Origin: Proteobacteria bacterium UBA664
GTDB taxonomy: Bacteria > Pseudomonadota > Gammaproteobacteria > UBA7966
DNA length: 36,191 nucleotides
NCBI GenBank assembly: GCA_002299125.1
Contig: DBNU01000066.1
Span: 1 to 36,191 of the forward strand
Reading direction: 5' to 3'
The translations under genes were made by a program, and so were the position numbers. The notes beneath the pieces were generated by a model. That model was not told where the DNA came from. It searched no databases and was given only the letters and a program-made list of their open reading frames with translations. Numbering within the stretch: the stretch's first letter is position 1; every line of letters starts with the position of its first letter. Below, piece after piece: positions 20,131 to 28,597 of this stretch.

Positions 20131-20795
20131 CAGGCGACTCCTTCCAGCAAGGGGACGAAGCTGACACTCTCGATGTTCTCTTCACGCAGCGATCCATCCG
20201 CATGCTTGACGAGGAACAGCAAGTGCTGGGCGCCACCGTCATGACCGACCGGCATGATCAGACTGCCGCCGACGGCGAGTTGCTCAACGAGGGCTGGGGG
20301 AACACCAACGGCCGCGGCGGCTACCAGCACCGCATCGAAGGGGGCGTGTCGCGACCAGCCCAGACGGCCGTCACCGTGGCGCACGCTCACATTGTGATAG
20401 CCGAGATTTGCCATGCGCCGCCGCAACTGGATGGCGAGGGGCGCCACGCGCTCGACGCAGTAGACATGCGTGGCCAGACGGGCGAGCAGCGCCGTCTGAT
20501 AGCCGCTACCTGCCCCGACCTCCAGAACGCGCGCAAGCGGTTGACAGCGGGCCAAGACGGAAGTCATGCGCGCCACGACATAGGGCTGCGAGATGGTTTG
20601 GCCGTAGCCTATGGGGAGCGCCGTATTCTCGTAGGCGCGGCTGGCGAGGGCCTCGTCCACGAACAGATGCCGGGGCGTGGAACGCATCATCTCCAGCACC
20701 GCGTCATCGGTGATGCCCATCTCACGCAACCGCGCGACCAGGCGGTCGCGGGCGCGCTGCGAAGTGAGACCGATGCCACGCCGATCGGGACTCAT
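20130..20795 (-). CDS. pcm: Protein-L-isoaspartate O-methyltransferase
   Basis: SAM-dependent repair enzyme of 221 aa that methylates L-isoaspartyl residues in ageing proteins. Signature segments are HLFVDEALASRAYENTALPI, GYGQTISQPYVVARM, the SAM-binding VLEVGAGSGYQTALLA, and a later DAVLVAAAA. The open frame extends 56 codons further upstream into surE. The ATG at 20795 is chosen because it overlaps the surE stop in the common ATGA form and yields the normal length. Its own stop overlaps nlpD by one base. Confidence 0.95.
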   Translation of the reverse strand: MSPDRRGIGLTSQRARDRLVARLREMGITDDAVLEMMRSTPRHLFVDEALASRAYENTALPIGYGQTISQPYVVARMTSVLARCQPLARVLEVGAGSGYQTALLARLATHVYCVERVAPLAIQLRRRMANLGYHNVSVRHGDGRLGWSRHAPFDAVLVAAAAVGVPPALVEQLAVGGSLIMPVGHDGGAQHLLFLVKHADGSLREENIESVSFVPLLEGVA

Positions 20796-21568
20796 TCGCT
20801 GCTGGGACCCAAGGTATGCATCCAAGTCCGGACGGTATCCAGCGCACCATGACGTGTCAAATCGACCTGCAACGGCGTGACGGAGACGTATCGGGAGCGT
20901 ATGGCGTGGAAATCCGTGTCGGGCGCGATGTCCTGCGGTGCGCCGGCCGCCCCCACCCACCACACCGGTCTACCTCGCGGATCCGTGGTGCGGACCACCG
21001 GGCTTGCGGGATGGCGAACTCCCAGCCGTGTGACTGCGAAACCACGTAGTTCGTCGAACCGCACGTCGGGCACATTCACATTGAGGATCGTATCCGGTGG
21101 CAGGGGCGAACGGCGCATGCGGTCGACCAGCAGCCGTGCGACCCGCGCCGCAGTGTCATAGTGCCGGGGCGTTGAGCCGGCGAGGGAAATGGCGAGGCTC
21201 GCGCGCCCCATCATGCGCCCCTCCATGGCCACGGCCACCGTCCCCGAGTAGAGGACGTCATCGCCCAGGTTCTCCCCAGCGTTGATGCCCCCAAGAACGA
21301 GGTCAGGGAGTGGTGAGAATTCGGCCGCCGTCATCGCCAGATGCACGCAATCCGTCGGGGTGCCATCGATGAACCAGAACCCATTCGGCGCGCGCTGCAG
21401 ACGCAGCGGTCGATCGATGGTCAGGGAATTACTCGCTCCACTGCAGTTTCTCTCCGGGGCGATGACCAGCAGGTCCTCGCCCTGGAAGGCCTGCACGAGC
21501 GCGGCGAGTCCGGGGGCGAGATAGCCGTCGTCGTTGCTGATGAGCAGGCGCATGGGGGGAATGGTCAT
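20792..21568 (-). CDS. surE: 5'/3'-nucleotidase SurE
   Basis: Stationary-phase survival nucleotidase of 258 aa; dephosphorylates nucleoside monophosphates with a divalent metal. Metal-binding and active-site segments are intact: LLISNDDG near the N-terminus, NCSGASNSLT, GTPTDCVHLA and GGINAGENLGDDVLYSGT. Two ATGs are possible; 21568 gives MTIPPMRLLISNDDG, while 21553 would start at MRLLISNDDG as in E. coli, and neither has a strong ribosome-binding site. It starts 29 bases after argF and overlaps pcm by 4 bases. Confidence 0.95.
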   Translation of the reverse strand: MTIPPMRLLISNDDGYLAPGLAALVQAFQGEDLLVIAPERNCSGASNSLTIDRPLRLQRAPNGFWFIDGTPTDCVHLAMTAAEFSPLPDLVLGGINAGENLGDDVLYSGTVAVAMEGRMMGRASLAISLAGSTPRHYDTAARVARLLVDRMRRSPLPPDTILNVNVPDVRFDELRGFAVTRLGVRHPASPVVRTTDPRGRPVWWVGAAGAPQDIAPDTDFHAIRSRYVSVTPLQVDLTRHGALDTVRTWMHTLGPSSE

Positions 21569-21597
21569 CCGGGCGCACTGCCGCCGGCAAGCTCAGC

Positions 21598-22557
21598 TCA
21601 GGCCCGCCGGCCAGCACGGAGTTCGACGTCGCGAGTCAGCGACCTCGCGTACGCATCAGGTCGCACGAGCAATTCGAGCAACGCCTTCTGTGCATGCAGG
21701 CGATTGCCGGCCTCGTCCCAGACAACGCTGCGCGGATCGTCCAGCACCTCCAGGGCGATCTCCTCGCCCCGGTGCGCGGGGAGACAGTGCATGAAGATTG
21801 CCTCGGGAGTCGCGAGGTCAAGCAGCTTGCAGTCCACCTGATAGCCAGAGAAGGCGCGCAGGCGAGCCTCACGCTCCGCCTCCTGGCCCATGCTGATCCA
21901 GACGTCGGTCAGGACGAGATCCGCGCCTCTCACCGCAGCACGCGGATCCCGCACCATCGTCACATTGGGTGGGAGCGCCTCACCGTCAAACACGGGCTCG
22001 AAACCCGGTGGGGAGGCGATCCGCAACGCGAATCCGAGATGGGCGGCGGCGGCAATGTAGGTGTGACACATGTTGTTGCCATCGCCGATCCAGGCCACGG
22101 TGCGTCCGGCGAGTGTGCCGCGATGCTCCTCGAAAGTGAGCCAGTCCGCCAGGAACTGACAGGGATGCGCCACGTCGGACAGCCCGTTGATGACCGGTAC
22201 TGCCGCGTGGTCGGCAAAGCGCACGAGGGCCTGATGACTGTGGGTGCGCAGCATGATGGCATCCACCATCCGCGACAGCACCCGTGCCGTGTCCTCCAGG
22301 GGTTCACCGCGCCCGAGCTGACTGTCCGCTGCCGACAGGAATATGGCATTGCCGCCCAACTGAAGCATGCCGGCCTCGAAAGAAACCCGCGTGCGGGTGG
22401 AACTCTTCTCGAAGACCATCGCCAGCGTACGCCCACTGAGTGGCAGATAGCTGCGGTCAACTGCATGCAATGCCTTGAGTTCGCGTGCGCGTCGGATGAG
22501 CCCCTGCAATTCCGCGACGGGCAGATCGGTCACGGTGAGAAAGTGGCACGGCCTCAT
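21598..22557 (-). CDS. argF: Ornithine carbamoyltransferase
   Basis: Anabolic ornithine carbamoyltransferase of 319 aa, which makes citrulline from ornithine and carbamoyl phosphate. The carbamoyl-phosphate loop SSTRTR (52-57), MLRTHSH (102-108), HPCQ (131-134), DVWISMGQE (218-226) and the ornithine-binding HCLPAHRG (257-264) are all present. The ATG overlaps the argD stop by 4 bases (ATGA), so the two arginine enzymes are translationally coupled. Confidence 0.96.
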   Translation of the reverse strand: MRPCHFLTVTDLPVAELQGLIRRARELKALHAVDRSYLPLSGRTLAMVFEKSSTRTRVSFEAGMLQLGGNAIFLSAADSQLGRGEPLEDTARVLSRMVDAIMLRTHSHQALVRFADHAAVPVINGLSDVAHPCQFLADWLTFEEHRGTLAGRTVAWIGDGNNMCHTYIAAAAHLGFALRIASPPGFEPVFDGEALPPNVTMVRDPRAAVRGADLVLTDVWISMGQEAEREARLRAFSGYQVDCKLLDLATPEAIFMHCLPAHRGEEIALEVLDDPRSVVWDEAGNRLHAQKALLELLVRPDAYARSLTRDVELRAGRRA

Positions 22558-23753
22558 GCGACACCCTGCTCAGGGCGGCTGGCCAGGAGCCATGGCTGGA
22601 GCACGGCGAGCAGTCGCGTGACAAGATCGTCCGCCTCCGCATCCGTCATCACCAGCGGCGGCAGAAGCCGCACGACGCGCCCCGCAGTGATGTTGACCAG
22701 CAGGCGCTGCGTCTCCAAGCAGGTCAGTGCAAGTTCCGGGCAATCGCGCGGCAACACCACCCCGATCATGAGTCCCCTGCCACGCACGCTGACTTCAGCG
22801 AAGGTGGCGAGACCGGCACGCAAACCCGCCGCGATGCGAGCACCGAGGGCCGTGGCCCGGGCCAGGAGGTCTTCTTCCTCGATCGCATCGAGGACGGCGA
22901 GTGCCGCGACGCAGGCGAGCGGATTGCCGCCAAAGGTGGTGCCATGCAACCCGGGCCCGAAGAGATCGCTGGCCAGTCCATGCACCAGCGTTGCCCCGAT
23001 CGGGACGCCATTGCCCAAACCCTTCGCCAGTTGCATCACGTCCGGAACCACTCCCTCGTGCTGACAGGCGAACCAGCGCCCTGTGCGCCCGATGCCGCTT
23101 TGCACCTCGTCGAGCATCAGGAGTGCACCGTATCGGTCGCAGAGATCACGCAAACCAGCCAGGAAACCGGTGGCCGGGACGATGACGCCGCCCTCGCCCT
23201 GAATGGATTCCAGCAGTACTGCGGCGATATCCGGGTGCCGGTCGAACAGTGCGGCGACAGCGGCGACATCTCCGTAGGGAACGCGCAGAAAGCCCTCGAC
23301 CAGTGGCTCGAACCCGGCCTGGACCTTGGGGTTGCCGGTGGCGCTGAGCGTGGCGAGGGTACGGCCGTGGAAGGCACGTTCCATGACGACGATGCGCGGG
23401 CAGGTATGGCCGCGCCGGTGGCCATGCAGGCGCGCGAGCTTGATCGCCGCCTCGTTGGCCTCCGCACCCGAATTGCAGAAGAAGGCCGCCGACATCCCGG
23501 AATGCGCACACAGACGTTCCGCGAGGGCCGACTGGGCCGATATGTGGTAGACGTTGGAACAGTGCAGCAGACGTGCCGCCTGCTCCTGGATGGCCCGTGT
23601 GACGCCCGGATGAGCATGTCCGAGGCCGGTCACGGCGATCCCCGAGAGGGCATCGAGGTAGCGGGTACCGTCCTCGGACCACAGCCAGGCACCCGAGCCG
23701 TGGGAGAAGGCCACCGGGAGGCGGTTGTAGGTGGGGATCAGGGCTTCCGTCAC
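22554..23753 (-). CDS. argD: Acetylornithine aminotransferase
   Basis: Class III PLP-dependent aminotransferase of 399 aa; converts N-acetylglutamate semialdehyde to N-acetylornithine and probably also serves in lysine synthesis as in E. coli. Visible features are NSGAEANEAAIKLAR (PLP phosphate binding), LLESIQGEGGV, LMLDEVQSGIGRTG with the PLP-pyridine aspartate, and the Schiff-base Lys244 in QLAKGLGNGVPIG. The start is a GTG at 23753 with GGAG 8 bases upstream. It heads the argD-argF-surE-pcm-nlpD-rpoS run and has a good promoter about 70-100 bases upstream. Confidence 0.95.
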   Translation of the reverse strand: MTEALIPTYNRLPVAFSHGSGAWLWSEDGTRYLDALSGIAVTGLGHAHPGVTRAIQEQAARLLHCSNVYHISAQSALAERLCAHSGMSAAFFCNSGAEANEAAIKLARLHGHRRGHTCPRIVVMERAFHGRTLATLSATGNPKVQAGFEPLVEGFLRVPYGDVAAVAALFDRHPDIAAVLLESIQGEGGVIVPATGFLAGLRDLCDRYGALLMLDEVQSGIGRTGRWFACQHEGVVPDVMQLAKGLGNGVPIGATLVHGLASDLFGPGLHGTTFGGNPLACVAALAVLDAIEEEDLLARATALGARIAAGLRAGLATFAEVSVRGRGLMIGVVLPRDCPELALTCLETQRLLVNITAGRVVRLLPPLVMTDAEADDLVTRLLAVLQPWLLASRPEQGVA

Positions 23754-23820
23754 GGCGCGGCTCCGTAAGGTGCGCTCACGGGGGATGGGATGGGGCAGGG
23801 AGCCCCGCGAAAAAGCGCCT

Positions 23821-23850
23821 ATCCTAGCGATGCATCAGGCGCTCTGCCAA
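23821..23850 (-). promoter_or_regulatory. Predicted sigma-70-type promoter of argD
   Basis: Minus-strand TTGGCA (23845-23850, 5/6) and TAGGAT (23821-23826, 4/6) with an 18-base spacer. Transcription would start near 23814, about 60 bases before the argD GTG. No convincing ARG box was seen by eye. Confidence 0.55.
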
Positions 23851-23924
23851 ATCGAATGCCACACCGCCCACCGGACGCTGGGCAAGCCGCGTCAGCGCCC
23901 AGTGGGACGATCACAGTCGAGGCA

Positions 23925-23957
23925 CCCTGTCCGGGGCACCCCATCGCCCGGACAGGG
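23925..23957 (-). terminator. Terminator-like stem-loop after sodB
   Basis: Perfect 11-bp stem (ccctgtccggg at 23925-23935, complement at 23947-23957) with an 11-base loop, 13 bases after the sodB stop and upstream of the argD promoter. No U-tract, but stem strength and position fit a terminator isolating sodB from argD. Confidence 0.6.
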
Positions 23958-23970
23958 ATTGCAGGGCCGG

Positions 23971-24555
23971 TCAGCCGACCAGCGCGTCTGCGGCGAAGCG
24001 CCAGTTGACCAATTGCCACCATGCCTTGAGGTAGTCGGGGCGCACATTGCGATAATCGATGTAGTACGCGTGTTCCCACACATCACAGGTGAGCAGCGGT
24101 CGATCCGCTCCCGTGAGGGGCGTACCGGCATTACCCGTGTTGACGATGCCGAGCGATCCATCCGAGCGCTGCACGAGCCAGGTCCAGCCCGAGCCGAAAT
24201 TGCCGACGGCCGATTCCGTGAACTTCTGCCGGAAGGCATCGATGCCACCGAAATGCTGCACCAGGCGATCGGCCAGCCGGCCTTCTGGATCGCCTCCACC
24301 CTGCGGCGAGAGGCTGTTCCAATAGAAGGTGTGGTTCCATACCTGGGCGGCATTGTTGAACACGCCGCCGGCAGGTGCCTTGCGGATGATGGCCTCGAGA
24401 TCGAGCCCCTCGTATTCGGTGCCCGGGATGAGCTTGTTCAGGTTCGCCACGTAGGCCGCATGATGCTTGCCGTAGTGGAAATCGAGCGTCTCCCGGGAAA
24501 TATGCGGGGCAAGTGCGTCCCGGGAATAGGGCAGTTCCGGCAGCTTGTGCTCCAT
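23971..24555 (-). CDS. sodB: Superoxide dismutase, Fe type
   Basis: Cytoplasmic superoxide dismutase of 194 aa, close to the 193 aa of E. coli SodB. Metal ligands are His27 region (FHYGKHHAAYV), His in NNAAQVWNHTFYW, and Asp/His in DVWEHAYYIDYRN. The glutamine in FNNAAQVWNH and the overall pattern favour iron over manganese. The ATG at 24555 has AGGAG about 8 bases upstream. It is monocistronic, divergent from grxD and followed by a strong stem-loop. Confidence 0.97.
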   Translation of the reverse strand: MEHKLPELPYSRDALAPHISRETLDFHYGKHHAAYVANLNKLIPGTEYEGLDLEAIIRKAPAGGVFNNAAQVWNHTFYWNSLSPQGGGDPEGRLADRLVQHFGGIDAFRQKFTESAVGNFGSGWTWLVQRSDGSLGIVNTGNAGTPLTGADRPLLTCDVWEHAYYIDYRNVRPDYLKAWWQLVNWRFAADALVG

Positions 24556-24916
24556 GGTTGGTCTCCTGAGTGATCGGGTGGTAGGGGGTCGCCTGCGTGG
24601 GAGTCTCCGAACGGGTGACGCCGCTGCGGACGCGGACGCTCAGCCGGTGGTGAGACGCCCGGGAGGGCACGGAGGCGGCAGGCGCATGACTCGCCGAACG
24701 ATGCGATCGGCCCGGGAGCCGGCGAGAGATCCCGGGCAGATGCACACGCACCGCCGTGCAACGGGACATTGCGGCCTCCCGCGACGGGCGCGAGTATAAC
24801 GGGGTGTGCACCAATGATCTGCGCACTCAGGGGACGCCCAGCGGGCGTACCTTGCCCTCAAGCCTCCGCCTCCCCCAGAGAGTGGACGCCCACCCGAATT
24901 CGAGAGCCAAGTCGCC
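24556..24916. other. Intergenic region between divergent sodB and grxD
   Basis: 361 bases with no credible gene. The only AT-rich landmark is gtataac (24794-24800), a possible -10 for grxD, without a good -35 at standard spacing; TTGCGG lies 20 bases upstream. No Fur-box-like sequence was recognised. Confidence 0.5.
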
Positions 24917-25231
24917 ATGGACATCCAGGAACACATCCGCAAGACCATCGCCGAGAACGAAATCATCATCTTCATGAAGGGCTCTCCACAGTTCCCGCAA
25001 TGTGGCTTTTCGCTGCGGGCATCGCAGGTGCTGGCGGCCTGCGGCGTGGAGTACGCACACGTCGACGTGCTGGCGGAGCCGGCCGTGCGCCAGGCACTGC
25101 CGGCCATCAGCAACTGGCCAACCTTCCCGCAGGTCTTCGTGCGCGGTGAGCTGGTAGGCGGCTGCGACATCCTGGTCGAACTCTTCCAGAAGGGCGAGCT
25201 TCAGGGCCTGCTCAAACCACCGGCCGGCTGA
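24917..25231 (+). CDS. grxD: Monothiol glutaredoxin, Grx4 family
   Basis: Single-domain CGFS glutaredoxin of 104 aa. The active site is Cys29-Gly-Phe-Ser32, with KGSPQFPQ before it, NWPTFPQVFVRGELVGGCDI after it and a glutathione-binding Gly-Gly. Such proteins carry and deliver 2Fe-2S clusters with BolA partners rather than acting as strong reductases. The ATG at 24917 matches the family N-terminus; the ribosome-binding site is weak. It is divergent from sodB and followed by a palindromic repeat element. Confidence 0.95.
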   Translation: MDIQEHIRKTIAENEIIIFMKGSPQFPQCGFSLRASQVLAACGVEYAHVDVLAEPAVRQALPAISNWPTFPQVFVRGELVGGCDILVELFQKGELQGLLKPPAG

Positions 25232-25300
25232 GGAAGCACGGCATCTGCCTGCAAACCGTCGCGCTTCGCGTCCGGATGCATCACCCCGCAATCCAAACGC

Positions 25301-25411
25301 CGTCATCCCCGCATTACCCGTCATCTCCGCGCAGGCGGGGATCCAGTCCGTACCCAGCGACACTGGACTTCCGCCTCCGCGGGAATCAGAAACGCGGGGC
25401 CGGGATGACGG
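25301..25411. repeat. Palindromic repeat element (REP doublet / MITE-like), copy 3
   Basis: About 110 bp with terminal inverted arms (cgtcatccc at 25301-25309, gggatgacg at 25402-25410). Inside are two mirrored hairpin units, ctccgc-gcag-gcggggatccag and ctggacttccgcctccgcgggaatcag. Architecture and length match copy 1. It fills the gap between the convergent grxD and dnaQ genes. Confidence 0.8.
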
Positions 25412-25453
25412 AATGATTGCTTGGGTGCCCACCTGTGACCGGCGAGTTTCGGC

Positions 25454-26173
25454 TCAGGCCAGCTCGCTCACCGCCGACTCCAGCAGCCACAGCGGCGGGC
25501 CTGCGGCCTGCTTGCCGATGGACTGGAGACGCCGCGCATGCGCGAGCAGCGCCGCCTCCGGCACCGTCATGACAGGCAGCGGTCGTGGCCATGCCTGCGG
25601 CCCACCGAGCACGGCCGTTTCCTCACGCCTTGCGACGTGCTCGGCCAGCAGTTCCCCCTGACCGCCGGTCATCGCGAGATACACTTCGCAGAGGAGCGCC
25701 GCATCCAACCGGGCGCCGTGCAGGGCACGGTCGGAATTGTCTACCTGGTAACGCCGACAGAGGGCATCCAGGCTGTTGCGCTGTCCAGGATGACGTTCAC
25801 GCGCCAGCGCCAACGTATCCAGCACGCGGCAGTGCTCCGCGAGCCCGGTCCAGGCGGGGTCCAGGCGGCGAAACTCGGCATCGAGGAAACCGAGATCGAA
25901 AGGCGCATTGTGGATGACGAGCTCGGCACCACGCAGAAACTCGAGCAGTTCATCGGCAATCTGGGCGAAGCGCGGCTTGTCGGCCAGGAATTCATCGCCC
26001 AGCCCATGCACGGCCAGGGCCCCGGCGTCGACCGCTCGTTCCGGGTTGAGGTAGTGATGGAAGACCCGCCGCGTGGGACGCCGATCGACGACCTCGATAC
26101 AACCGATTTCAATGACGCGATGCTGAGTGGCCTCGAGTCCCGTGGTCTCGGTGTCAAGCACGATCTGCCGCAT
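25454..26173 (-). CDS. dnaQ: DNA polymerase III epsilon subunit (3'-5' exonuclease)
   Basis: Proofreading exonuclease of 239 aa (E. coli DnaQ is 243). DEDDh residues are Asp7 and Glu9 (LDTETTGL), Asp93 (HNAPFDLGF), His152 and Asp157 (LHGARLDAAL). The C-terminal segment after about 185 matches the polymerase-alpha-binding tail in position. The ATG at 26173 is preceded by a very strong GGGGGGAGGA site. In many gammaproteobacteria dnaQ directly follows rnhA on the same strand; here a plus-strand GGDEF-EAL gene separates them. Confidence 0.96.
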   Translation of the reverse strand: MRQIVLDTETTGLEATQHRVIEIGCIEVVDRRPTRRVFHHYLNPERAVDAGALAVHGLGDEFLADKPRFAQIADELLEFLRGAELVIHNAPFDLGFLDAEFRRLDPAWTGLAEHCRVLDTLALARERHPGQRNSLDALCRRYQVDNSDRALHGARLDAALLCEVYLAMTGGQGELLAEHVARREETAVLGGPQAWPRPLPVMTVPEAALLAHARRLQSIGKQAAGPPLWLLESAVSELA

Positions 26174-26296
26174 GTTCCTCCCCCCTTGGACATGACACTG
26201 GGATTTCGGCCGGCACTGGAACAGAACTCCCTGGCCGGCTCAAGGGCAGCGAGGATGCACCTCCCGCAGTGACCCGGTTCGAGACAGTCTTCACCC

Positions 26297-26355
26297 GGTT
26301 CTGGGCCCTGGTTCTGGGCCCTGGTTCTGAGCCCTGGTTCTGAGCCCTGGTTCAA
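26297..26355. repeat. 13-bp direct repeat array
   Basis: Four consecutive 13-bp units (ggttctgggccct twice, then ggttctgagccct twice) at 26297-26348, followed by a partial ggttcaa. A further isolated ggttctgagc occurs at 26454-26463, just before the GGDEF-EAL start at 26488. The array lies in the 314-base divergent gap between dnaQ and that gene, which holds no other recognisable feature. It could be a cluster of regulator sites or simple replication slippage. Confidence 0.8.
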
Positions 26356-26487
26356 GGCGGGGACGCTCACGCCGCTACCCACGGGTGTTTCCGGCGATCG
26401 AGTGACCGCGCCCGGCACGCTGTCGGTGAGGGTCACGCAGCCGGGAGGCCGGCGGTTCTGAGCAACTACGGTGCGGGAGTCGGAGAG

Positions 26488-27966
26488 TTGAGCGAGGGTG
26501 AAGTCGACCGGCTGATGCGTCGCCTCGGCCACGAGCGCCGGGCACGACGTGAGGCCGAGCATCTGCTTGCACGCCGCAGCCATGACCTCGGCGAGGCGAA
26601 CCGCGGACTCGCCACTGCGCTGGCCCAGCTCGAACTCACCGTGGACGAACGGACCCGGGCGCTCATCGACCTTCGCGCCGTAGCCTACATCGATGGCTTG
26701 ACCGGCCTGGTCAATCGCCGCCTGTTCAACCAGAGACTGGCTGAGGCCAGTCAGCCGGGTGGTGAAAGCTTCAGTCTTCTCTACATCGATATCGACGACT
26801 TCAAGCGGGTCAACGACATCTACGGTCACGCCTGCGGCGACACGGTTCTGCGTCAAATCGGGTCGCGGTTGCTCGATTCCGTGCGCGAAATCGACATCGT
26901 GGCGCGTCTGGCCGGAGACGAATTCGCCATACTGATCCCGGGGGTGGTCGCGCGTGACTCGCTGGCTCGCCTGGCGGGGCGCGTCGTCACCGTGATGTCC
27001 AGTCCGATCGATCTTCCGGCGGTGGGCAGGCGTGTCACAGTTGGCCTCTCCATCGGGGTCGCCGTGTATCCCGATGATGGCCCCGACGCCGAGGCCATCG
27101 GTGCGGCGGCGGACCTGGCCTTGTACCGCTCGAAGCAGGACGGCAAGAATCGTGCGACTTTCTGCAACGAGCAGATTCGGAATGAGCGCCGCCTCAGTCT
27201 GGAACTCGAGCAGGATCTCACACGGGCCCTGTCCGCGGGGGAGTTCCTGCTGCACTACCACCCGCTGGTTGGCATGCTCGGCGATGCGCCGAGGATTCTC
27301 GCCCTGGAGGCATTGCTCCGCTGGCGACACCCGCGACGGGGCTTGATCGAAGCGCGTGATTTTGTCCCCTTTGCCGACCAGCGTGGTCTGTTGCCCAGCC
27401 TGAGCCAGTTCGTGCTGACCCGCACCCTGGAAGATGCGCGGCCCTGGTTCGCCGGACCGCATGCGCCGGAGTGGATCTCGGTGAACATCTCCAACCGCCA
27501 ACTCCGGGACGAGGGCTTCAGCGAACTGCTGGCCGGGCTCCTGACAAGTTCCGGGCTACCCCCCGGACACCTTGCCATCGACATCAGTGAGGCGGCGCTG
27601 ATCGATTCCTTCCTGCACGGTCAGGCTTTCGGTCAGAAGTTGAGGGCTTTGGGGTTGCGGCTGTGCATCGACGACTTCGGCAGCGCGCAGGCGGGCCTGA
27701 AAATGATGTGCGAGTCTGGGGCCACGGTGATCAAAATCGCGCGGGAATTGGTCTGCCGGGTTCCCGGCGACACCACGGCCGAGGCCATCATCGAGACAAG
27801 CATCCTGTTGAGTCGCCGTCTCGGGATCCTGCTCGTGGCGGAAGGGGTGGAGACCACGGCGCAGCGAAATTATCTGCGCAGCGCAGGGATCGAACACTTC
27901 CAGGGCTACCTCTTCGGCCGGCCCATGGCCGCCGCAGACGTCCCCGCCCTCCTCGCACGGCAATGA
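26488..27966 (+). CDS. GGDEF-EAL c-di-GMP protein 1 (cyclase motif kept, EAL divergent)
   Basis: Protein of 492 aa without membrane helices. Residues 10-60 form a coiled coil (ERRARREAEHLLARRSHDL), then GGDEF (about 65-225) and EAL (about 245-490). The cyclase keeps DIDDFKRVNDIYGHACGD, the active-site variant AGDEF (142-146) and an inhibitory RxxD site REID (133-136) five residues before it. The EAL domain keeps EALLRW (274-279), Asn333, Asp395-Asp396, Lys416 and Glu452, but the usual LEITES reads AIDISEA (365-369), YQP is HYHP, loop 6 is DFGSAQAGL and KIDRS is KIARE. Inferred role: mainly diguanylate cyclase. The start is a TTG at 26488 with GGGAG 8 bases upstream. It is a paralogue of 28598-30127. 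Confidence 0.9.
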   Translation: MSEGEVDRLMRRLGHERRARREAEHLLARRSHDLGEANRGLATALAQLELTVDERTRALIDLRAVAYIDGLTGLVNRRLFNQRLAEASQPGGESFSLLYIDIDDFKRVNDIYGHACGDTVLRQIGSRLLDSVREIDIVARLAGDEFAILIPGVVARDSLARLAGRVVTVMSSPIDLPAVGRRVTVGLSIGVAVYPDDGPDAEAIGAAADLALYRSKQDGKNRATFCNEQIRNERRLSLELEQDLTRALSAGEFLLHYHPLVGMLGDAPRILALEALLRWRHPRRGLIEARDFVPFADQRGLLPSLSQFVLTRTLEDARPWFAGPHAPEWISVNISNRQLRDEGFSELLAGLLTSSGLPPGHLAIDISEAALIDSFLHGQAFGQKLRALGLRLCIDDFGSAQAGLKMMCESGATVIKIARELVCRVPGDTTAEAIIETSILLSRRLGILLVAEGVETTAQRNYLRSAGIEHFQGYLFGRPMAAADVPALLARQ

Positions 27967-28029
27967 GGGCTTCCCGGGCCCTGGGCTGAGCGGGGTGCTG
28001 TTTGGGGAGCCGGCTGGAAAGCCTCACCT

Positions 28030-28485
28030 TCAGCCGCTGCCGCGCAGCAATTCATCGATGGCAGCATTGGCAAGCACATCCGCACGCTCGTTGTCGACCA
28101 CGCCGGCGTGTCCTTTCACCCAGTGCCAATGCACCCGGTGGCCGGCAGCAGCCCGGGCGATGGCCTCCCAGAGGTCGCGGTTCTTCACCGGCTCGCGCGC
28201 TGAGTTGACCCATCCACGCCGTATCCATCCCGGCAACCATTCGCTCATGCCCTGGACGAGGTAGCGCGAATCGCTGTGAAGCTCGACCGTGCACGGGCGC
28301 TTCAACGCCTCAAGTGCACGCAGCGCGGCGGTGAGCTCCATGCGATTGTTGGTGGTGGCCGGCTCAGCACCGGCCAGCTCGCTCACTATCTCGCCGTAGC
28401 GCAACACCACCCCCCAACCACCGGGACCGGGATTGCCGCGACATGCACCATCAGTGTGACAGACCACGCATCTTTCGAAATCCAT
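28030..28485 (-). CDS. rnhA: Ribonuclease HI
   Basis: RNase HI of 151 aa that cleaves the RNA strand of RNA-DNA hybrids. The four catalytic acids are Asp12 (HTDGACRGNPG), Glu50 (NNRMELTAAL), Asp72 (HSDSRYLV) and Asp131 (VVDNERAD), with KGHAG before the last. The ATG at 28485 has AGGA 8 bases upstream and is preferred to an in-frame GTG at 28506. It lies between the two plus-strand GGDEF-EAL genes, convergent with the first and divergent from the second. Confidence 0.97.
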   Translation of the reverse strand: MDFERCVVCHTDGACRGNPGPGGWGVVLRYGEIVSELAGAEPATTNNRMELTAALRALEALKRPCTVELHSDSRYLVQGMSEWLPGWIRRGWVNSAREPVKNRDLWEAIARAAAGHRVHWHWVKGHAGVVDNERADVLANAAIDELLRGSG

Positions 28486-28597
28486 GCCGCTTTCCTGTTC
28501 CGTCACGTACCGCCAACCAGCCGCCGCCCGCTACCCTACGTCGAAACGATGCGCTGTCGAGTAGGCGTCACCGTGAGTCGGAACGCGCAGATTCGTC

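Noticed and set aside
24131..24826. Minus-strand open frame of 231 codons running from upstream of sodB into it
   Set aside because: It is out of frame with SodB, whose start and ribosome-binding site are clear, and its product is Arg/Ser/Pro-rich shadow sequence.
26297..26355. CRISPR or origin iterons
   Set aside because: Units are 13 bp with no spacers, and there is no replication initiator gene, DnaA-box cluster or AT-rich stretch beside them.
25741..27501. Minus-strand open frame of 586 codons across dnaQ and the first GGDEF-EAL gene
   Set aside because: It spans the divergent gap and the 13-bp repeats, is antisense to the cyclase gene and out of frame with dnaQ, and encodes no recognisable domain.
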